A stretch of DNA of 64,000 bases from Beroe ovata (lineage: Eukaryota; Ctenophora; Nuda; Beroida; Beroidae), in the NCBI GenBank assembly GCA_946803715.1, contig CAMPET010000040.1, forward strand, positions 191,901-255,900, given 5' to 3'. The first letter of the stretch is position 1, and the number at the start of each line of letters is the position of its first letter. The notes under the pieces were generated by a model. The model ran no database searches. It was not told the origin of the DNA and saw nothing but the letters and a program-made list of their open reading frames with translations. The position numbers and the translations under genes were made by a program. Positions 39,824 through 52,483 of this stretch are shown in pieces.

Positions 39824-42800
39824 CTCTACCCTCATTTTTGCAACCTAAGCTTAATTCAATTCCACTTATTTCCAATGAAATGCCGTTGTTTTTGGCTTCA
39901 TAGCAGACTCGATGTCTCTAAATTTCCCCCTCCTCGCCCCTTATTTTCAAGATAAGACGGTATGTATTAGCACCGATTATCAAATATAATTTTAATTGTT
40001 ACTTACAAACCCCCTGTTGTAATTTGCACTTAGCCAAGTCTCGCACCTTTCGGGAAACAAATTGCAGGACTTGTGACCATGGTAACAACCAATGAGAGCA
40101 GGGTAAGCCCTGATTCTATCCAATGAGATTGCAGTATTAACATCACGTGGGACACTTGACCTACGTTGACAGATTACAGTGGTATCTGAAGGGGTAGAAG
40201 TCAATCGGTAATATCTCCCAAGTTAATTTGATTGACTGATCTAGTAACATCGTGAAAAACATCGTCAAAACACGTGACTCCAGTGTATATCGCAGATGCC
40301 AGTATCACAACCAGATGCAGTATCACAACCATCAAATTATTATAACTAGTTTCTCATCCTTTTCTTGGTCGTTCATTATCTACGTTCGGATGTACCTGTG
40401 GTTCATTATTATCATAGGACCCTCTTTAATCGAGTTGTTTTTGGTTCATTAGGTGTTACCTTCCCGTGGACATTTAAACGTGAGTTGTATGCGTTATGCA
40501 ATATACCAGACGTGCAGGAATATGACGAGCTTGATTACGGAATAGAATATGTAAATTTCAGAGGAAATCAGCAGTTTCACCGTTCCTATTGTCCAATAAT
40601 TGTCCTTATGAGTTGAGGATTATTGGGTTGTTGCAAGGCTTCACCATACATATTTGACTCATGTTTGATTGGTGAATTCTTGATTGTTTCTGGTTCCATT
40701 TTGCGTTAAGTTTCAACGTTTAATGCAACAGAATTCGATTGATACCTCTCAAAATTTTAGTACTTGCTTGTGAGTTGAAAATCATATGATGAAGCAGCAT
40801 ACTTATCACTTAACTTGGCAAAACTAACAATTTTTACATCAAAAAATCTTCTTTGATGTGCAGAAAAGTGAAAAAGTTTGTGATCATTATAACTACGAAA
40901 TTTAAAAAGAAGGTGTGAGAAAAATCAGCCATCCATCCTATATCAATTATACTTGGCATGTAGCACTTTGCATATTGTATACATTGTGTTAGGTTGCTGT
41001 TTTATCTGGTGTGTTTGCTATGGAGTCATTACGTCATTAGTGAAAACAAGAAGAATTATCACGTAAAACAAGAATTGTGTTTCTATTCTCCTCTATACCT
41101 CGTTCCATGCAACAATAATCGAGACTGGAAAAGTGAGCGCGTACTAACTTTTCAAAAAGAATGTTAACTCCACAGTTCACGAGCTTGTATATAGATTAAA
41201 ATCCAATTAGCATATTTTTCTTCCGAGTTTTTTTTAGTTTTGAGTTCATCACGAACTTTATTCAGCTATTAATAAACAGAATTGCGTAAAATATTATGCG
41301 AATTTTATCGACTGACATAATTTTTATTGTTGTTGATGGGGCATTAGGTACCTAGAGTGGTTAACACTAATCGCAATACTTATTTTTTTCTGCTCTATGA
41401 ATCTAACTTTTTCTCTTCAAAAATAGATTTCGTCACCCAAGCTATGTCCATGGCGTAATCAGACCTTTCACCATTACTTACTACTTGCTTATTATATTCC
41501 TTTATATTATAGATTTGTGATTGAAATCGCGGTTCTTCTGCACTAGCCAATACCCGCTGACGACTCACCTACAATGATTGTATGAGGTCACCTGATTTAT
41601 TCATGAAATAACAATGAACGGTTGCGTGATTTCCGAATGTGTTTATTCAAAAGCTTCATCCTAATGTTGAATATTCTGATCCCGCAATCTCGGTTTGAGC
41701 GAACTTTGTGTTTCTGTGGACAATGGGAGATACTTAGCTACCTTTTCTCAAAGACCATTGCTTGCGTTATCACTTCATTTGTTGAGAATCCTAACGCGAC
41801 CGACAATCATGCTCACCAAATCCAGAAACTGTGGGCTAAAGATGCGTTATTCGTATTATTTTTATAATACTCGAGGTAGATCACAACTTAGAAATCGCCT
41901 TTACGTATCGCTCGACCTGTGTATTGCTATTATTCAACGGAATAAAGGAGTGCTATAATTGTCGAATAATGAATCTTTGTATCGATTGAGTTGCGATCAG
42001 CAATTAATTATTCATCCACGCCTTCGTCAATATAATATTATGATATCGGTTACGTTGAGACGTTACTCCTTTGTATTGTTTCAGTGCATACCTACTAAGT
42101 ACTATGGAGAGGTAGGATTTCGCTAGCGGAAGCAAGACTGTCCCGCTATCTGTACTGATCTGAGAACGCTCAAGTAGCTAAGTAGATCACCTTGTTATTA
42201 ATCAGATTAAGATCCCATCTCATATCTTTCTCCCGAATCAGTATCCCGATCTCAGGATATTTCTGTACCAGGAGCGTAGCTGATCAAAATACTCCGATTT
42301 AAGCTGTAATACCTATCCCCTCTCCGAGCTGTTGGACCACGTGACCTCATCATGCTTGCTTGCCATTGGTCAGTTTCACATTTGGATGATCTCCATTGGT
42401 TGATAGGAAAATGGGTGGGTGTTCTATTCGATCAGAATTCATCGGCATGTCGATCACTGTTGTTCGTGTCATTGTTTAGTTCGACAGCTGTCCGATTTTC
42501 CACTGCTTATTCGACGATATTGAATAAGCTGGGAACTCTTTTTGAAGTCGAAACTCTCTTATTGGATCTCTGGGTTTCGCTCTGGGGTCACTAAAGGGTC
42601 AAGAGCTGTTAAGTTGTTTGTACAATTTGAAAGGTCATTGGTATTCGACTATTCTGTCTGTATCTCCGATCATATCTTATTTCGATGATGATCTCTCCTA
42701 CCAGAACAGGTCTTTGATCAGGCTGCTAGTCTTTTTTCACACATTTTTCCTACAGTAACGGTCTTTTCTATCATCTATTGTCACCTTTTCTCCATAAATC

Positions 42801-45800
42801 CAATTTGCGTTTGTGATATTGCGAGTTTTTCTCACACCTTTCAGCAACTTGTACCCATTTCTTCTTTTGTACATCGCTCGATGCTCACTTATCATCCCTG
42901 CCTGAAATTTGAATTTTGTGATTCCGATTAATCTCTATCTCAACCACTCTCCTCCACCTTTGCACATCATTGTTGTTTGCTCATTCCTGACATCGTCTCT
43001 CACAAACATACCCCACCATGTCTGTAGTCTGAAACTCAATTTAGTGAGATCTGTGAATCATTCGGTAGTGGATGACCATTGCTCTGCTGATAAACTTTTC
43101 GGGGAAATGTGCACTTCAGGTGCAGTTCAAAATGTGATTTGAGATGCTGAACTCCTAGGTATCCTTCGATGCTCTTTGTTATTGAGAGTATGTGTGAAGG
43201 GATCATTCATCCCATTCAAATATTGTTCATCATTGTTCAACTGCCCTGTTTTATTTATCTAGTTGTGATGCACATCTCCTACCTTCACCATCCTGGTTTA
43301 CCTCTCTATCAGTCATGATCCAATGATGCGTTTCCTAGCAGATCTTATTCCAAAACTTCAGAGAGAGTTCAATAATTGACCAATTAATTAATGACTCATC
43401 ACCATTAACACCTCACCAGATCTCCACCACTCTCTCTCTCTCACACCACATCATGGCAAAATGTACTCTATATTGCTTGGCTCACACTCTTATCTAGGAT
43501 TTAGCTTGTTGTTGTTAATAGACACTCTTTGTCCTTTTCTTTGAAGGTAGGCATTCTTTACTTAGTGTATAGCTAGGGTTCTTTCAGTAGGTGCCTTTTC
43601 CATTACTTTGTGAGTCTGCTACTCATTCCTTTATTCCGAAAGAACATTATGTTTCCGGTTTATCAGCCTTTTCTTTCAACATATTCCATGGTTGTTGATA
43701 TTCATACAGTTATACAGGGTGTGTTGCTATTTATCATTATCACACCCAGTGTTAATCTGATAACAATGTATGATTAACAAGGGTCAATGTGTGATTAACA
43801 AGGTTTTGAGTGAAATGAGAGTCCTCTGAATGTGTTAAAATGCCCAAAGTATTTCATCAGTACCTATGATATTTTTGGAACAGTACCGAATGATCTTGCA
43901 GGACCTTGATAAGCCTCAACCTCACATTCCTCCCTTCATTCAATTCCTACAACTCACGAAAAACAAGGTTATTGTTCAGGAGGACCAAACCACGGTTCAT
44001 TATATTGAACTATGTGACAAAAGAACCTTCACTCTATAGCAGGGTACAAAAAGTGTCTTGGTAACCCATAACATCTTTTGTTAGATACTTGGATAGATAG
44101 GTACCCATTTGACCTACTTTAGTGCTGTGGGATAAGATAACAATAGGGATATACATAGCACGACTAAATGGGTTCTATTGATCTTTCTACATCTCTAGAT
44201 ACATAGCTCTATTGATCATGCTAGATCTCTAGATAGCAGTCCCTCAGATCAGATCGGTAACCTCACTTGTGCTTTGTTGATTGAACAGCATTTATTAATA
44301 GCTTTCAGACTTGAGTTTTCTTGAAGTTTGCTCGGAGATCACTTCATATTACCTGGCTAATAGGTAGCTGAATAACATAATTGTTGGTAATTTGGCTCCA
44401 GTCTTTACTCGGCTCTCCGAATCGTGAACATTTAAATTTCACTTTATACAATCTCATGATTAAGGGTAATTTCACTGAAATGAATTGATTTTCACTTGAG
44501 TTTCATCAGCAACAGCTGTATCCATCTATCTAATATCTTTCTCGTGATGCCCCTCTCTCTTATCCATTAGATCCCAAATCAGAAGCCTGTGAAATGAATT
44601 GAAATCGTGATACAAGCTAAATAACATCCTTCCTATTTCTATATATATATACTCAGCGTAGGAATTTAGGAGTTGGATAAGTAGGCTATAAAGTAGGTTG
44701 GAATGACCGAAAGCAGAATTATTATCATCCTCCCCATTTCATTTGGGTATAATACCACAAGTATAATATGATTATTATATTATATTGACTGTCCTACGTC
44801 TGATTTCATGCTTTTCTCGACCTAACCGTGGGAATTTGGCGAGGTTTATGATTCTGGTGTTTGTTTGGATTTTGCGCTCCCGTGATTTTTTCTGTGATAG
44901 TTTCTCTTGTGCTTCTCCTCTTCGACCCTTCATCATGTGATTTTGAAATCAAGTGTCCAACTCTCAATGGGACTAGTTTCTCACATTTTCCAATCCCTAT
45001 CGGTAGACTTGCTATAGTCATCTGGCAACTATCCCAACGTTCATATTGTATCTCAGACCTCACTCTGATAAAATTAGATTAGATTTTCAAACCCCCCCAC
45101 ACATACTAAGATTCTTGATACCACGCACAAGTGTGATGCCATGGCAACGCTCCTGCGACAGAGGAATTTCACCGGAATTTAGAGATCACAGCTGATGGCA
45201 TTAATTGGCCATGAACAGAATGGGACATTGCTAGAAATGAATGATAGGTATTTTTCACCAACCCGAAAACTGGCATAATATTGTTTCGTAGGAAAGTCAT
45301 GATTTCATTTCTTTAAATGACGCAGTACCTTGCTCAAAACTGTTTGATGGAACTCTTTTTCCGGTGGTGCGAACCGATTTCCTTTTCCAAGGATGCCTGA
45401 TCCCTGCTCCTTCTCAAAGCAATCCAATTAACCCATTGCACAGTAATGATCACATACATACATGCTAGTAACGTTCATTCTCAATACAAGCTGTACCTAC
45501 CTCAATGAACTAATGACCTCGTTAATTAACTGAGTGTCACACATACACACGTTACACTCACAAAATATATTGCACCCAGCTTTGTCTACACCCCCTATTA
45601 AACAGCACTCTCCATATAATACTCTAACTCAAGTAGGAACTCCCTCTAATATACATTTCAAATAAAGTTCCCTAACCCACGTCTCTAATTGGAGGCCACG
45701 TGTTTCCAATTGAGAGTTGCTTGCTTCCTATGTTGCTTTACCTCCAAATGTTGCTGTGCACGCACATCAATAATGCTCTACACGCAAATCGATGTTGCTC

Positions 45801-47332
45801 TACATCTTCTATTTTTCACTGTGAATTTCCATATTATTGGACAGCTGATCATTTGAGACATTCTTGACACTCGATTAACGGATCTATTACCTGAGTAGCT
45901 GAGTAGGGCCATCACTCCCTACTCGTTGCACATTAAGAATCTTGGCTCAACTCCAGAAGCTGTCAAGTTATAATGAAGTCCAGAATATGCTAGATGTATT
46001 TGGCCCTTGGGTGTCGTGATCCACCTTTGATATAACCCCCTATTGCACGGCTACGCGATGATTTAATGTATCCTATACCTGGTCTTTGGTCCCGGTGCGA
46101 ATTTGATAGAGTTGAAGTTTGAATCAAATTTGGGGAGATTAGAGTTTTAATAATAAACCGAGATTGTATCTCTTTTAACATTTCTCAACGGAACTTTCCA
46201 TCTAGACGTTCGTCTGGAACCTCGTTCTTATCGCACAAAAACCGTGTAATTTCCGATGGTTTCGTTTCTTTGTTTCTTTTTGAAAAGTTAAAATCCCTCC
46301 CCTCCTCCTGGTGTTAAAATTATCAGATGTGGCTGAGGAATCAGGTGACAGCTGCTGTCGGGGTATGAGTTCATTCATACTATAGGTGTGACATCGCATG
46401 ACCTGCCATAGGACATAGGGGTATACTGATATTATAGGCGTGTGGTTGGAATCATTCGATTCAATGATGTATTATGACGGTCTAGAACTTACTTCAGAAT
46501 GCAAAGTTCATCAGGTAATGAACTCCTATTCGACTCCTTCTTCTTCGCAACTTTCGCACACATTCGCTTGTCCTCAGCATCTGCTTTCTTCCTCTTTTTG
46601 TGTCTCATTCTATCACTGAGACATCAGGTTAAATCTTGTTGACACACACATGATGAGCACAATCAAATATCCAGCCGTGTGTGTCATACATAATATACGC
46701 ATATTCCTTGACCAATTTCAGTAATTCATGTTTGTTATTCCAAATATATGTATTTTCATAGCTTATGATATTCCAAACAAAATCATATGACACGGCTTGA
46801 GTATTTGAGATGAGTATTCCATATGCTAAACTTGCCATCTACTTAACCTTTATATGACGTTTTACTAACATTGTTTTGTTTAATTTTGATATTGTTTACG
46901 AAACACATGAGTCGCATGATGTATTTTGTGAAGGAGTTTGGCGGTATCATCGGTCCACTATCACTATCAGCCAATGGTTTGTGGTATGAGCTTTCGATCA
47001 CGCGACCCTTTCGCATGTTGCGGTCGTAATATTTAAACGAGTAGTTTTTTGATTCAAACGTGATATCGATAGTTTTTGGATTTCGTTAACCGTGAAATTG
47101 AGCACTGATTCTCCAAATTTTTACCCAAATATATTAGGTATTCGTGTTGTAAAACCACAAAGCGAAACCAATCACCGTAGCCAAAGAAGTAATAGTAGGA
47201 TAATTTGTACGGTCGGTATGTGAGAGTTTTAAAACACTCCTTTTCCGCATTTCAACTACTCGAATATACGTCATAGGTAACGATGATAATTTGTAACATT
47301 TCTGAGCACTCTCCGATATAATTCGATAGCTA

Positions 47333-47395
<63 letters not shown>

Positions 47396-47407
47396 NCCCC
47401 CCCCCCC
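47333..47407. repeat. Poly-G / N / poly-C assembly artefact
   Basis: Sixty-three G are followed by one N and eleven C. A homopolymer of this length meeting its complement at an N is what a mis-joined or two-colour-chemistry read end looks like. The true sequence here should be treated as unknown. Confidence 0.85.
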
Positions 47408-47887
47408 TTATTAACTGTTTCTCACTCATCGTTCTCCTCAATAGTATTACTCTTTTTCTAGAGACCTGCACACACTCGCATACAGGTCTCAAATTTCTGT
47501 AATCTCGTTATACCCAAATATTTTGTAATTCAGTTCACTATCATCATCATGCTCATGAAGTAACGATTTCGGTTTGTTTTCGGTTCCAGACTCTACTCGA
47601 ATTAGGCTCTACTTGAATTAGGCTTTCGTCTCGTCATGTAGCCTATTAGACCTGACTTTGGAGTTGTCGTCATGATGTGAAACCATCAACTCGTTTCCGT
47701 ATATTGCGAGATTCATTCCATTTAATTCTTCTTCCATACCTTTTCTCTTTCGTAAATCGTAACCTCTCGATTTTCTATTAAGCCAATCTGGAAGCAGCCT
47801 AAAAACCTAAAGAAACCTATTTCCCTTACAGTGCAATGTGAACACATCCCTACTCGCTTTCTCTCTCCTATCAAAGAACATATTGCT

Positions 47888-48032
47888 ATGCTGCAATGCT
47901 GTTCTGACAGAAGATCCCGTATTTTATTGAGTATCGTATTGGTACTCTTCCTATTATCTGGAACTGGTGTGTGTGTGTGGTTGTTCGTGTTTGGGAACAA
48001 CGTCCCTGATACTGTTGCTGCTGCTTCCACAG
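47888..48032 (+). CDS. Candidate alternative first exon, type II membrane anchor
   Basis: ATG 47888 starts MLQCCSDRRSR, followed by a ~24-residue hydrophobic run (ILLSIVLVLFLLSG and on to VWLFVF), then a short polar stem (GNNVPDTVAAAST). The exon ends in phase 1 at ACAG|GTG, next to an N gap. Spliced to 48235 it continues ECLSCEKFQ, the neck and collagen. Positive charges before and few after the hydrophobic run predict cytoplasm-in orientation, the layout of membrane-anchored collagens (XIII, XXIII, XXV type): short tail, membrane span, coiled neck, collagen outside. As an internal exon, via an acceptor at 47831 in the matching phase, it would put the collagen inside the cell, so a separate start is more sensible. 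Part of the codons run through a GT-rich stretch, so a chance open frame is a real possibility. Confidence 0.4.
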
Positions 48033-48133
48033 GTGNNNNNNNNNNNNNNNNNNNNNNNNNNNNNNNNNNNNNNNNNNNNNNNNNNNNNNNNNNNNNNNNN
48101 NNNNNNNNNNNNNNNNNNNNNNNNNNNNNNNNN

Positions 48134-48168
<35 letters not shown>

Positions 48169-48170
48169 AA
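48033..48170. repeat. 98-N gap and (GT)n microsatellite
   Basis: N occupies 48036-48133 and GT repeats continue to about 48167. Open frames on both strands across it are produced by the masked N and the dinucleotide repeat. Confidence 0.95.
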
Positions 48171-48234
48171 GTGTCGATGTTTGTGGTGACATCAACCTTC
48201 CTCTTATCTCATTGCTGACATCTTGTATTTTCAG

Positions 48235-48305
48235 AGTGTCTCTCCTGTGAGAAGTTCCAGAATCTGTCTGTTCGAGTTGACAACGTCGAGTCTCAAGTTT
48301 CCCAG
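48235..48305 (+). CDS. Exon 6: Cys-rich neck and coiled coil, part 1
   Basis: This 71-bp exon has a TATTTTCAG acceptor and a CCCAG|GTAATG donor, entering in phase 1 and leaving in phase 0. It reads (E/Q)CLSCEKFQNLSVRVDNVESQ. The C-x2-C followed by a charged aromatic segment and heptads with V/L/V spacing corresponds to the CATCKEF-type neck that precedes the collagen of CCBE1. Joined from exon 5 the first codon is Gln (HTCRQCLSC); joined from the 47.9-kb exon it is Glu. A coiled-coil neck is expected to trimerise the chain and nucleate the triple helix. Confidence 0.85.
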
Positions 48306-48310
48306 GTAAT

Positions 48311-48386
48311 GACTTGATAATCACTTAATGACTTGATAATCACTTAATCACTTGATAATCACTTAATGACTTGATAATCACTTTTT
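48311..48386. repeat. 19-bp tandem repeat after exon 6 donor
   Basis: GACTTGATAATCACTTAAT repeats about four times, starting four bases after the donor GT. One copy has CACTT in place of GACTT. Confidence 0.95.
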
Positions 48387-49237
48387 TAATCATTTGGTAA
48401 TCGCACGGATCAATATTATCATGAAACATATTATTTTTAAACTTTAAGTAATATTCAAAAAACACGGTTTAAAGCTGTACCAGCACAACCCATGTCATCA
48501 GTTGCTAATTATCTCATCATTTTAAACAGAGCTTCTCACTGATTATTGTAAAGACACAATCACGTCGCTTTTCATCACAATTATCTCGCTTTGAAAAACA
48601 CGGATGGGAAGAACGAAAACTGGGTGTGGCGACTGATTGTAATTATCAAATAATTACTGCCGCCTTGGAAACTGTTTCCATAGCAACAATAGATATGATT
48701 TCACTGTCAGTGCGAATACACAGACACACCCGTGACGTCATAATTTATTGTCAAGATGCTCCCTGAGGTACTTGATAACAAGGATCAGGTAGCGTTTAAG
48801 TAAGTATTATAGCGAGCTTGACGTCTTGTAGATACGCAACTTTTAAACTATATGCGGTTATACAGTGGTGCGAATTGTTGAGAATCACGTTGACGTAGAT
48901 CTACGAAAAAATGACGTTTCTATACCATGGTATATCGATTATCGGCTAGTAACCATAACGATGCTAAAAATGTTACACTCACACGTCACAGATACACACA
49001 CATACACACACAGATATCACGCGTGATATTAACCTCTCTCTGTGCGTTACCATGACAACCACGTGACATTCTGAGCGCGTGAGTGACGTCACGCGACACA
49101 CGCAGATCCCCGGACAGAGATTGCTGTAGTCACGTGCGTGCTCATGTCGGCGCAGGAACATATACCTAGATATTTGTCAAAAACTACAAAATTAGCCTGC
49201 TACACCCGTCAAATATACTTCAAACTTTCAAGATCGT

Positions 49238-49275
49238 GTGTGTGTGTGTGTGTGTGTGTTCGTGTGTGTGTGTGN
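49238..49275. repeat. (GT)n microsatellite with single N
   Basis: GT repeats with one TTCGTG interruption end at an N (49275). Ordinary intronic repeat with an unresolved base. Confidence 0.95.
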
Positions 49276-50405
49276 GAGGAAGCTGAAATGGAACGGATCA
49301 TTGCCCTGTCATTGAATGAGCGGTGAGTTTTGGCATTTAGGAGCTCTAGGGTGGAGATGCAACTTGGATTACTATCAGCTGAGTGTACTCAGAATCGCTG
49401 CGAGTGTGTGTGTGTGTGTGCTGTTTCCAGACAACTTCCGGCTAACCGGCATTTCATTTCAGGATACAGATTAGTCATCAGATACTTTCCAAGTTTAGCT
49501 TTCATATACCACTAAAATAAAGCGATACCTACCCACCCACATTTGTTAGATAGACGACATTTATATTCAATTAGCGCCGACAGGGAAATAAGAATGAACG
49601 CCCAATAGATAACGGCGCTGCGTGAGCGTGTGACTTTATGAAGGAGTCGATGAAAAGGGAGGATGAGAAAGTTAATGTAGTATCCTGAAAATAGGGGGGA
49701 AGGAATTGAAAATTATGAAAAGGAATGCGGGTTCATTTTATCTACGTGAAATATGCTATGTCTTTGTTGATATAATATTCTGAACATCTCAAGACAGACT
49801 ATATAAGTAAACGTGTCGGTATGATGTGTGTACGGCGCACGAATATTTTCAGCATAAACTAGCATTGCTCTTGATATTCGACAGTCAACAGTCTCTGCAG
49901 AAAGCAAAATATTTGACACAGTTAGGAGTGAAGTCATGCAAAGTTAACCCTGTCTAAGTTTGATATCTGTGACTTGTGTATGAGTGTGTGTCATGGATAG
50001 CATTTTGATCTCTGGGTCGATCAAAACGTGAGGAAGTACCAGCACATAACTTTGCAAAGGAGCGATATCATTGCTACTGATAGATGATCACTTGCATCTG
50101 ACAGATAATATTGCAAATTGGCAATCTCGAACCTCTTTGTTATCATTGAAATCTAAATGACTCTAAACGCCCCCGCTGCAAAGTTATTGGCGTGGTAACT
50201 TAGGTCATTCTAAAAGCTGTCACCTAGATCTCAATTTTGCTAAGATGCCAATTACCCACACCTGCTATCAGTATCAACTGATAGCACCCCTCTCTATCCT
50301 AAAGACCTCCAATCTCTCTCACACACGCTCACTCATCACCGCACTTTTTAGCCGATATTCCTCTATCTCACCCCTCTAAGCTAATCCCCCTCCTCTCCCT
50401 CTCAG

Positions 50406-50577
50406 CTGATAGAACTCCGAAAGTACAGTGCGGTGAAGTTTAGCCGGGATCAGGGATACGGTCCCACTGAGGAGTACTTCCCCCTGTCCACCGATTTCCC
50501 GACAACGGGATCACCAACGGGACCACCCCTCGAGGATGGGATTCTCCGGGGACCTAAGGGGGACCAGGGTCCGCGAG
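50406..50577 (+). CDS. Exon 7: neck, linker and first collagen triplets
   Basis: This 172-bp exon has a CCCTCTCAG acceptor and a CGAG|GTAAGA donor, entering in phase 0 and leaving in phase 1. It continues the coiled neck (LIELRKYSAVKFSRD), then a Pro/Thr/Ser linker (TEEYFPLSTDFPTTG), then starts the triple helix: GPKGDQGPRG. The base composition is clearly richer in GC than the flanking introns, as expected for collagen codons. GPK-GDQ is a standard collagen triplet pair. The linker has no recognised function. Together with exons 8 and 9 this is the collagen module that makes the CCBE1-like call. Confidence 0.9.
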
Positions 50578-51074
50578 GTAAGAGAGCGGGAGATCAGGAA
50601 CTTGTTATTTGGGAGCAGGGGATCCTCATGGGGTAGGTGGGGATATGGGGTCAAGTCTGTGGTATGAGGATTTATCATCTCATGAATTTAGAGATGATAA
50701 ATACTCATAAAGGGAAAGAAGGGGCAAGGGACACAGGATTGATTTCGATACTTGTTTATGAATAGCAAAGACTCACTATGCCCTATGGCCTTTTCGTTGT
50801 TATGGGGTTGTTATAATCACTTTGAATACGCACTACATAGCCGTCTACATTACTGTGTGTACATTTCTCAGAAAACAGACCTTCACGCAATTAAGTCGGG
50901 AAAAACATTTGGCTTCCACCCATTTGGTTTAATGACGTATACGTATGTGCGTCTTATTAACCTAAGGTAGAATGTTCTAGATGCAGAATACGAAATCGCA
51001 GATATGATAGTCCCCATCCATCTTAACTTCTCTAAAGCAAAGTTTCGTCCCCTAATCGACCCCCCTTATTTCAG
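50578..51074. other. Intron 7, nothing recognised
   Basis: An ordinary AT-rich intron of 497 bases ending in TTATTTCAG. A short inverted word (ATGATTTATCATC-type) lies near 50670-50700. No motif seen. Confidence 0.6.
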
Positions 51075-51142
51075 GACGGCGTGGTCCACCAGGGTTTGGA
51101 GTACCAGGAATGGACGGGAAGAATGGCCTCCCCGGAGCGAGG
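51075..51142 (+). CDS. Exon 8: collagen triplets with one imperfection
   Basis: This 68-bp exon lies between TATTTCAG and AGG|GTTAGT, entering in phase 1 and leaving in phase 0. It reads GRRGPPGFGVPGMDGKNGLPGAR. All units are Gly-X-Y except GF before GVP, where one residue is missing. Such single-residue interruptions are common in non-fibrillar collagens and often create flexible or protease-sensitive points. No other frame stays open with glycine periodicity. Confidence 0.9.
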
Positions 51143-51810
51143 GTTAGTTGAGGTCGGGGGGATGATGAGTCCGGGTTTGTGCCTGCATCCGGGATTTCGC
51201 CCGTTTTGAGACATCCAAGTTGAGATCCATTCTCGTTAATCACCATGTTGTGTATATCATTCACCCTGTGAAAGAATTGGGTATAAGGGTAGCAATATTT
51301 AGGGGAAAAGTATACAAGTGTACGGAATTTTGCTTCCATACCACTATCCCGCTAACATACTATCCCGCCAACATACTATCTATCCAACATACTATCCCGC
51401 CAACGTATTGTGAACAATTCCTATCCAGGAATATGCGGACTTATACTACGCGCGTGCACGTCACAGCGGAATCTTTCATCGCCATTTCCTGTCCGTTGTA
51501 TGCTGGCACATGTGCAAAACGTTGACAACTTCCTTCCTCATTTAGACGACTTTCGTGACATTTTTGTAAAATATATTACATGTGTTTCTTGTCATGAGAG
51601 ACATATTATGGGAAATAGTGATGAGTCAAATTAGGGCAAATAATGATGGGAAAATGTATGATACCTATGAGACGTTTATTGATTGTCAACAATGAGAATC
51701 CAATTCATGATGACAGATATGACCCTTGAACAAAAATTCATCGTGAAATGTTCGTTACATAGATGTACCCTGTAGCAAATATTTGCACATCTCTCATTTC
51801 TTTCTCTCAG
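51143..51810. other. Intron 8 with 16-bp tandem repeat
   Basis: AT-rich intron. The only structure seen is the 16-bp tandem repeat at 51343-51406. A 95-codon minus-strand frame (51052-51339) is the antisense shadow of the proline codons in exon 8. Confidence 0.6.
51343..51406. repeat. 16-bp tandem repeat, four copies
   Basis: ACTATCCCGCCAACAT occurs four times in a row with one to three changes per copy, totalling 64 bases. Intronic minisatellite. Confidence 0.95.
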
Positions 51811-51946
51811 GGAGAGCCGGGTCCACCAGGACCTATCGGGCCCCCGGGCTCCCCTGGTGTCAAGGGGGCCACTGGGGAGAAGGGGGAACCAGGATACTCG
51901 GGGATGCTCATACAACACCTCAACTGCAATTGGTACCCTACTAAAG
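51811..51946 (+). CDS. Exon 9: main collagen block and start of C-terminal domain
   Basis: This 136-bp exon has a TTTCTCTCAG acceptor and an AAAG|GTGAGA donor, entering in phase 0 and leaving in phase 1. It holds ten perfect triplets, [16 protein letters not shown] then [15 protein letters not shown], including KGE-type charged triplets that stabilise the helix, followed by the non-collagenous [14 protein letters not shown]. The full helix across exons 7-9 is about 20 triplets, short for a collagen but similar to each of the small collagen blocks of CCBE1. NCNW begins the Cys-containing C-terminal domain. Confidence 0.95.
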
Positions 51947-52483
51947 GTGAGAATGATATGTTGCTTGTAATAGTGTTGCTTTACAACTTATATTGTTGCT
52001 TTGCATATTATATTGTTGCTTATTTATTCAGACCTCGGGTATTAGCTTGCGAATGACTAGATGTGTGTGCTATCCTATTTATAACTGTGTGTTGTAAATA
52101 ACCTTTACATCTAGTATGTGAAACGGTCAGCATTTGGAGTTTTTGGCCACAGATTATTCCATAAAAGGCATGATTTGTTCGCCATAGGGCAGGGCTTCCG
52201 CTATCATAATCAACACGTTGGTGCTGCAATGATGCATATTACTCTGCATGACTTTACTTCGGGCGAAGGCCAGATATGCTATTAATCTCTAGTAACAATA
52301 TCTATGCTGTGCTGTGACGCAGGTGCTTGCAAGGTGCACCAAATTTCAGTGATAATTCTTTGGACGGCTATCAAATGCGATATTAGAAAATTGTGGATTC
52401 TGAAACTAATCTCGAAAGCATAATGCACGGTTTCTAACTATTAGACGATCAACAGACCCATGATTTCCCGCCCTCCCTCCCAG
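51947..52483. other. Intron 9, nothing recognised
   Basis: AT-rich 537-base intron with a TATTGTTGCTT word repeated three times near 51970-52025 and a CCTCCCTCCCAG acceptor. No coding signal seen. Confidence 0.6.

Larger units (their letters stand above)
26345..47831. other. Intron 5 (22 kb), no second gene recognised
   Basis: The longest intron. It contains (GT)n at 29694-29735, (CA)n at 33875-33910 and 38752-38785, a TTAGGG array inside a long inverted repeat (32552-32715), CACGTG words near 32160-32175, 40144, 40271 and 42338, CCAAT-type boxes near 40089-40124 and 42365-42399, and a G63-N-C11 artefact at 47333-47407. The short open frames have ordinary AT-rich composition and no motif I recognise. 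A missed small exon in phase 1-1 is possible. Confidence 0.55.
48306..50405. other. Intron 6 (2.1 kb), no gene recognised
   Basis: It begins with a 19-bp tandem repeat (listed separately). Within it lie a perfect ATATCACGCGTGATAT palindrome (49014-49029), an X-box-like GTTACCATGACAAC word near 49048, CACGTG at about 49062, a (GT)n run with an N at 49275, another short GT run near 49405, and inverted ATAACTTTGC/GCAAAGTTAT ends at 50046-50187. The end is pyrimidine rich. Confidence 0.6.

Noticed and set aside
47271-47492. Proline-rich minus-strand open frame
   Set aside because: Translation of the G63/C11 artefact.
47832-48032. Hydrophobic exon used as an internal exon between EGF and neck
   Set aside because: Acceptor and phase allow it, but after a signal peptide the membrane span would put the collagen in the cytoplasm; kept instead as a possible first exon from ATG 47888.
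47722-48324. 200-codon minus-strand open frame
   Set aside because: It spans 98 N and a (CA)n run; length is an artefact of masked codons.
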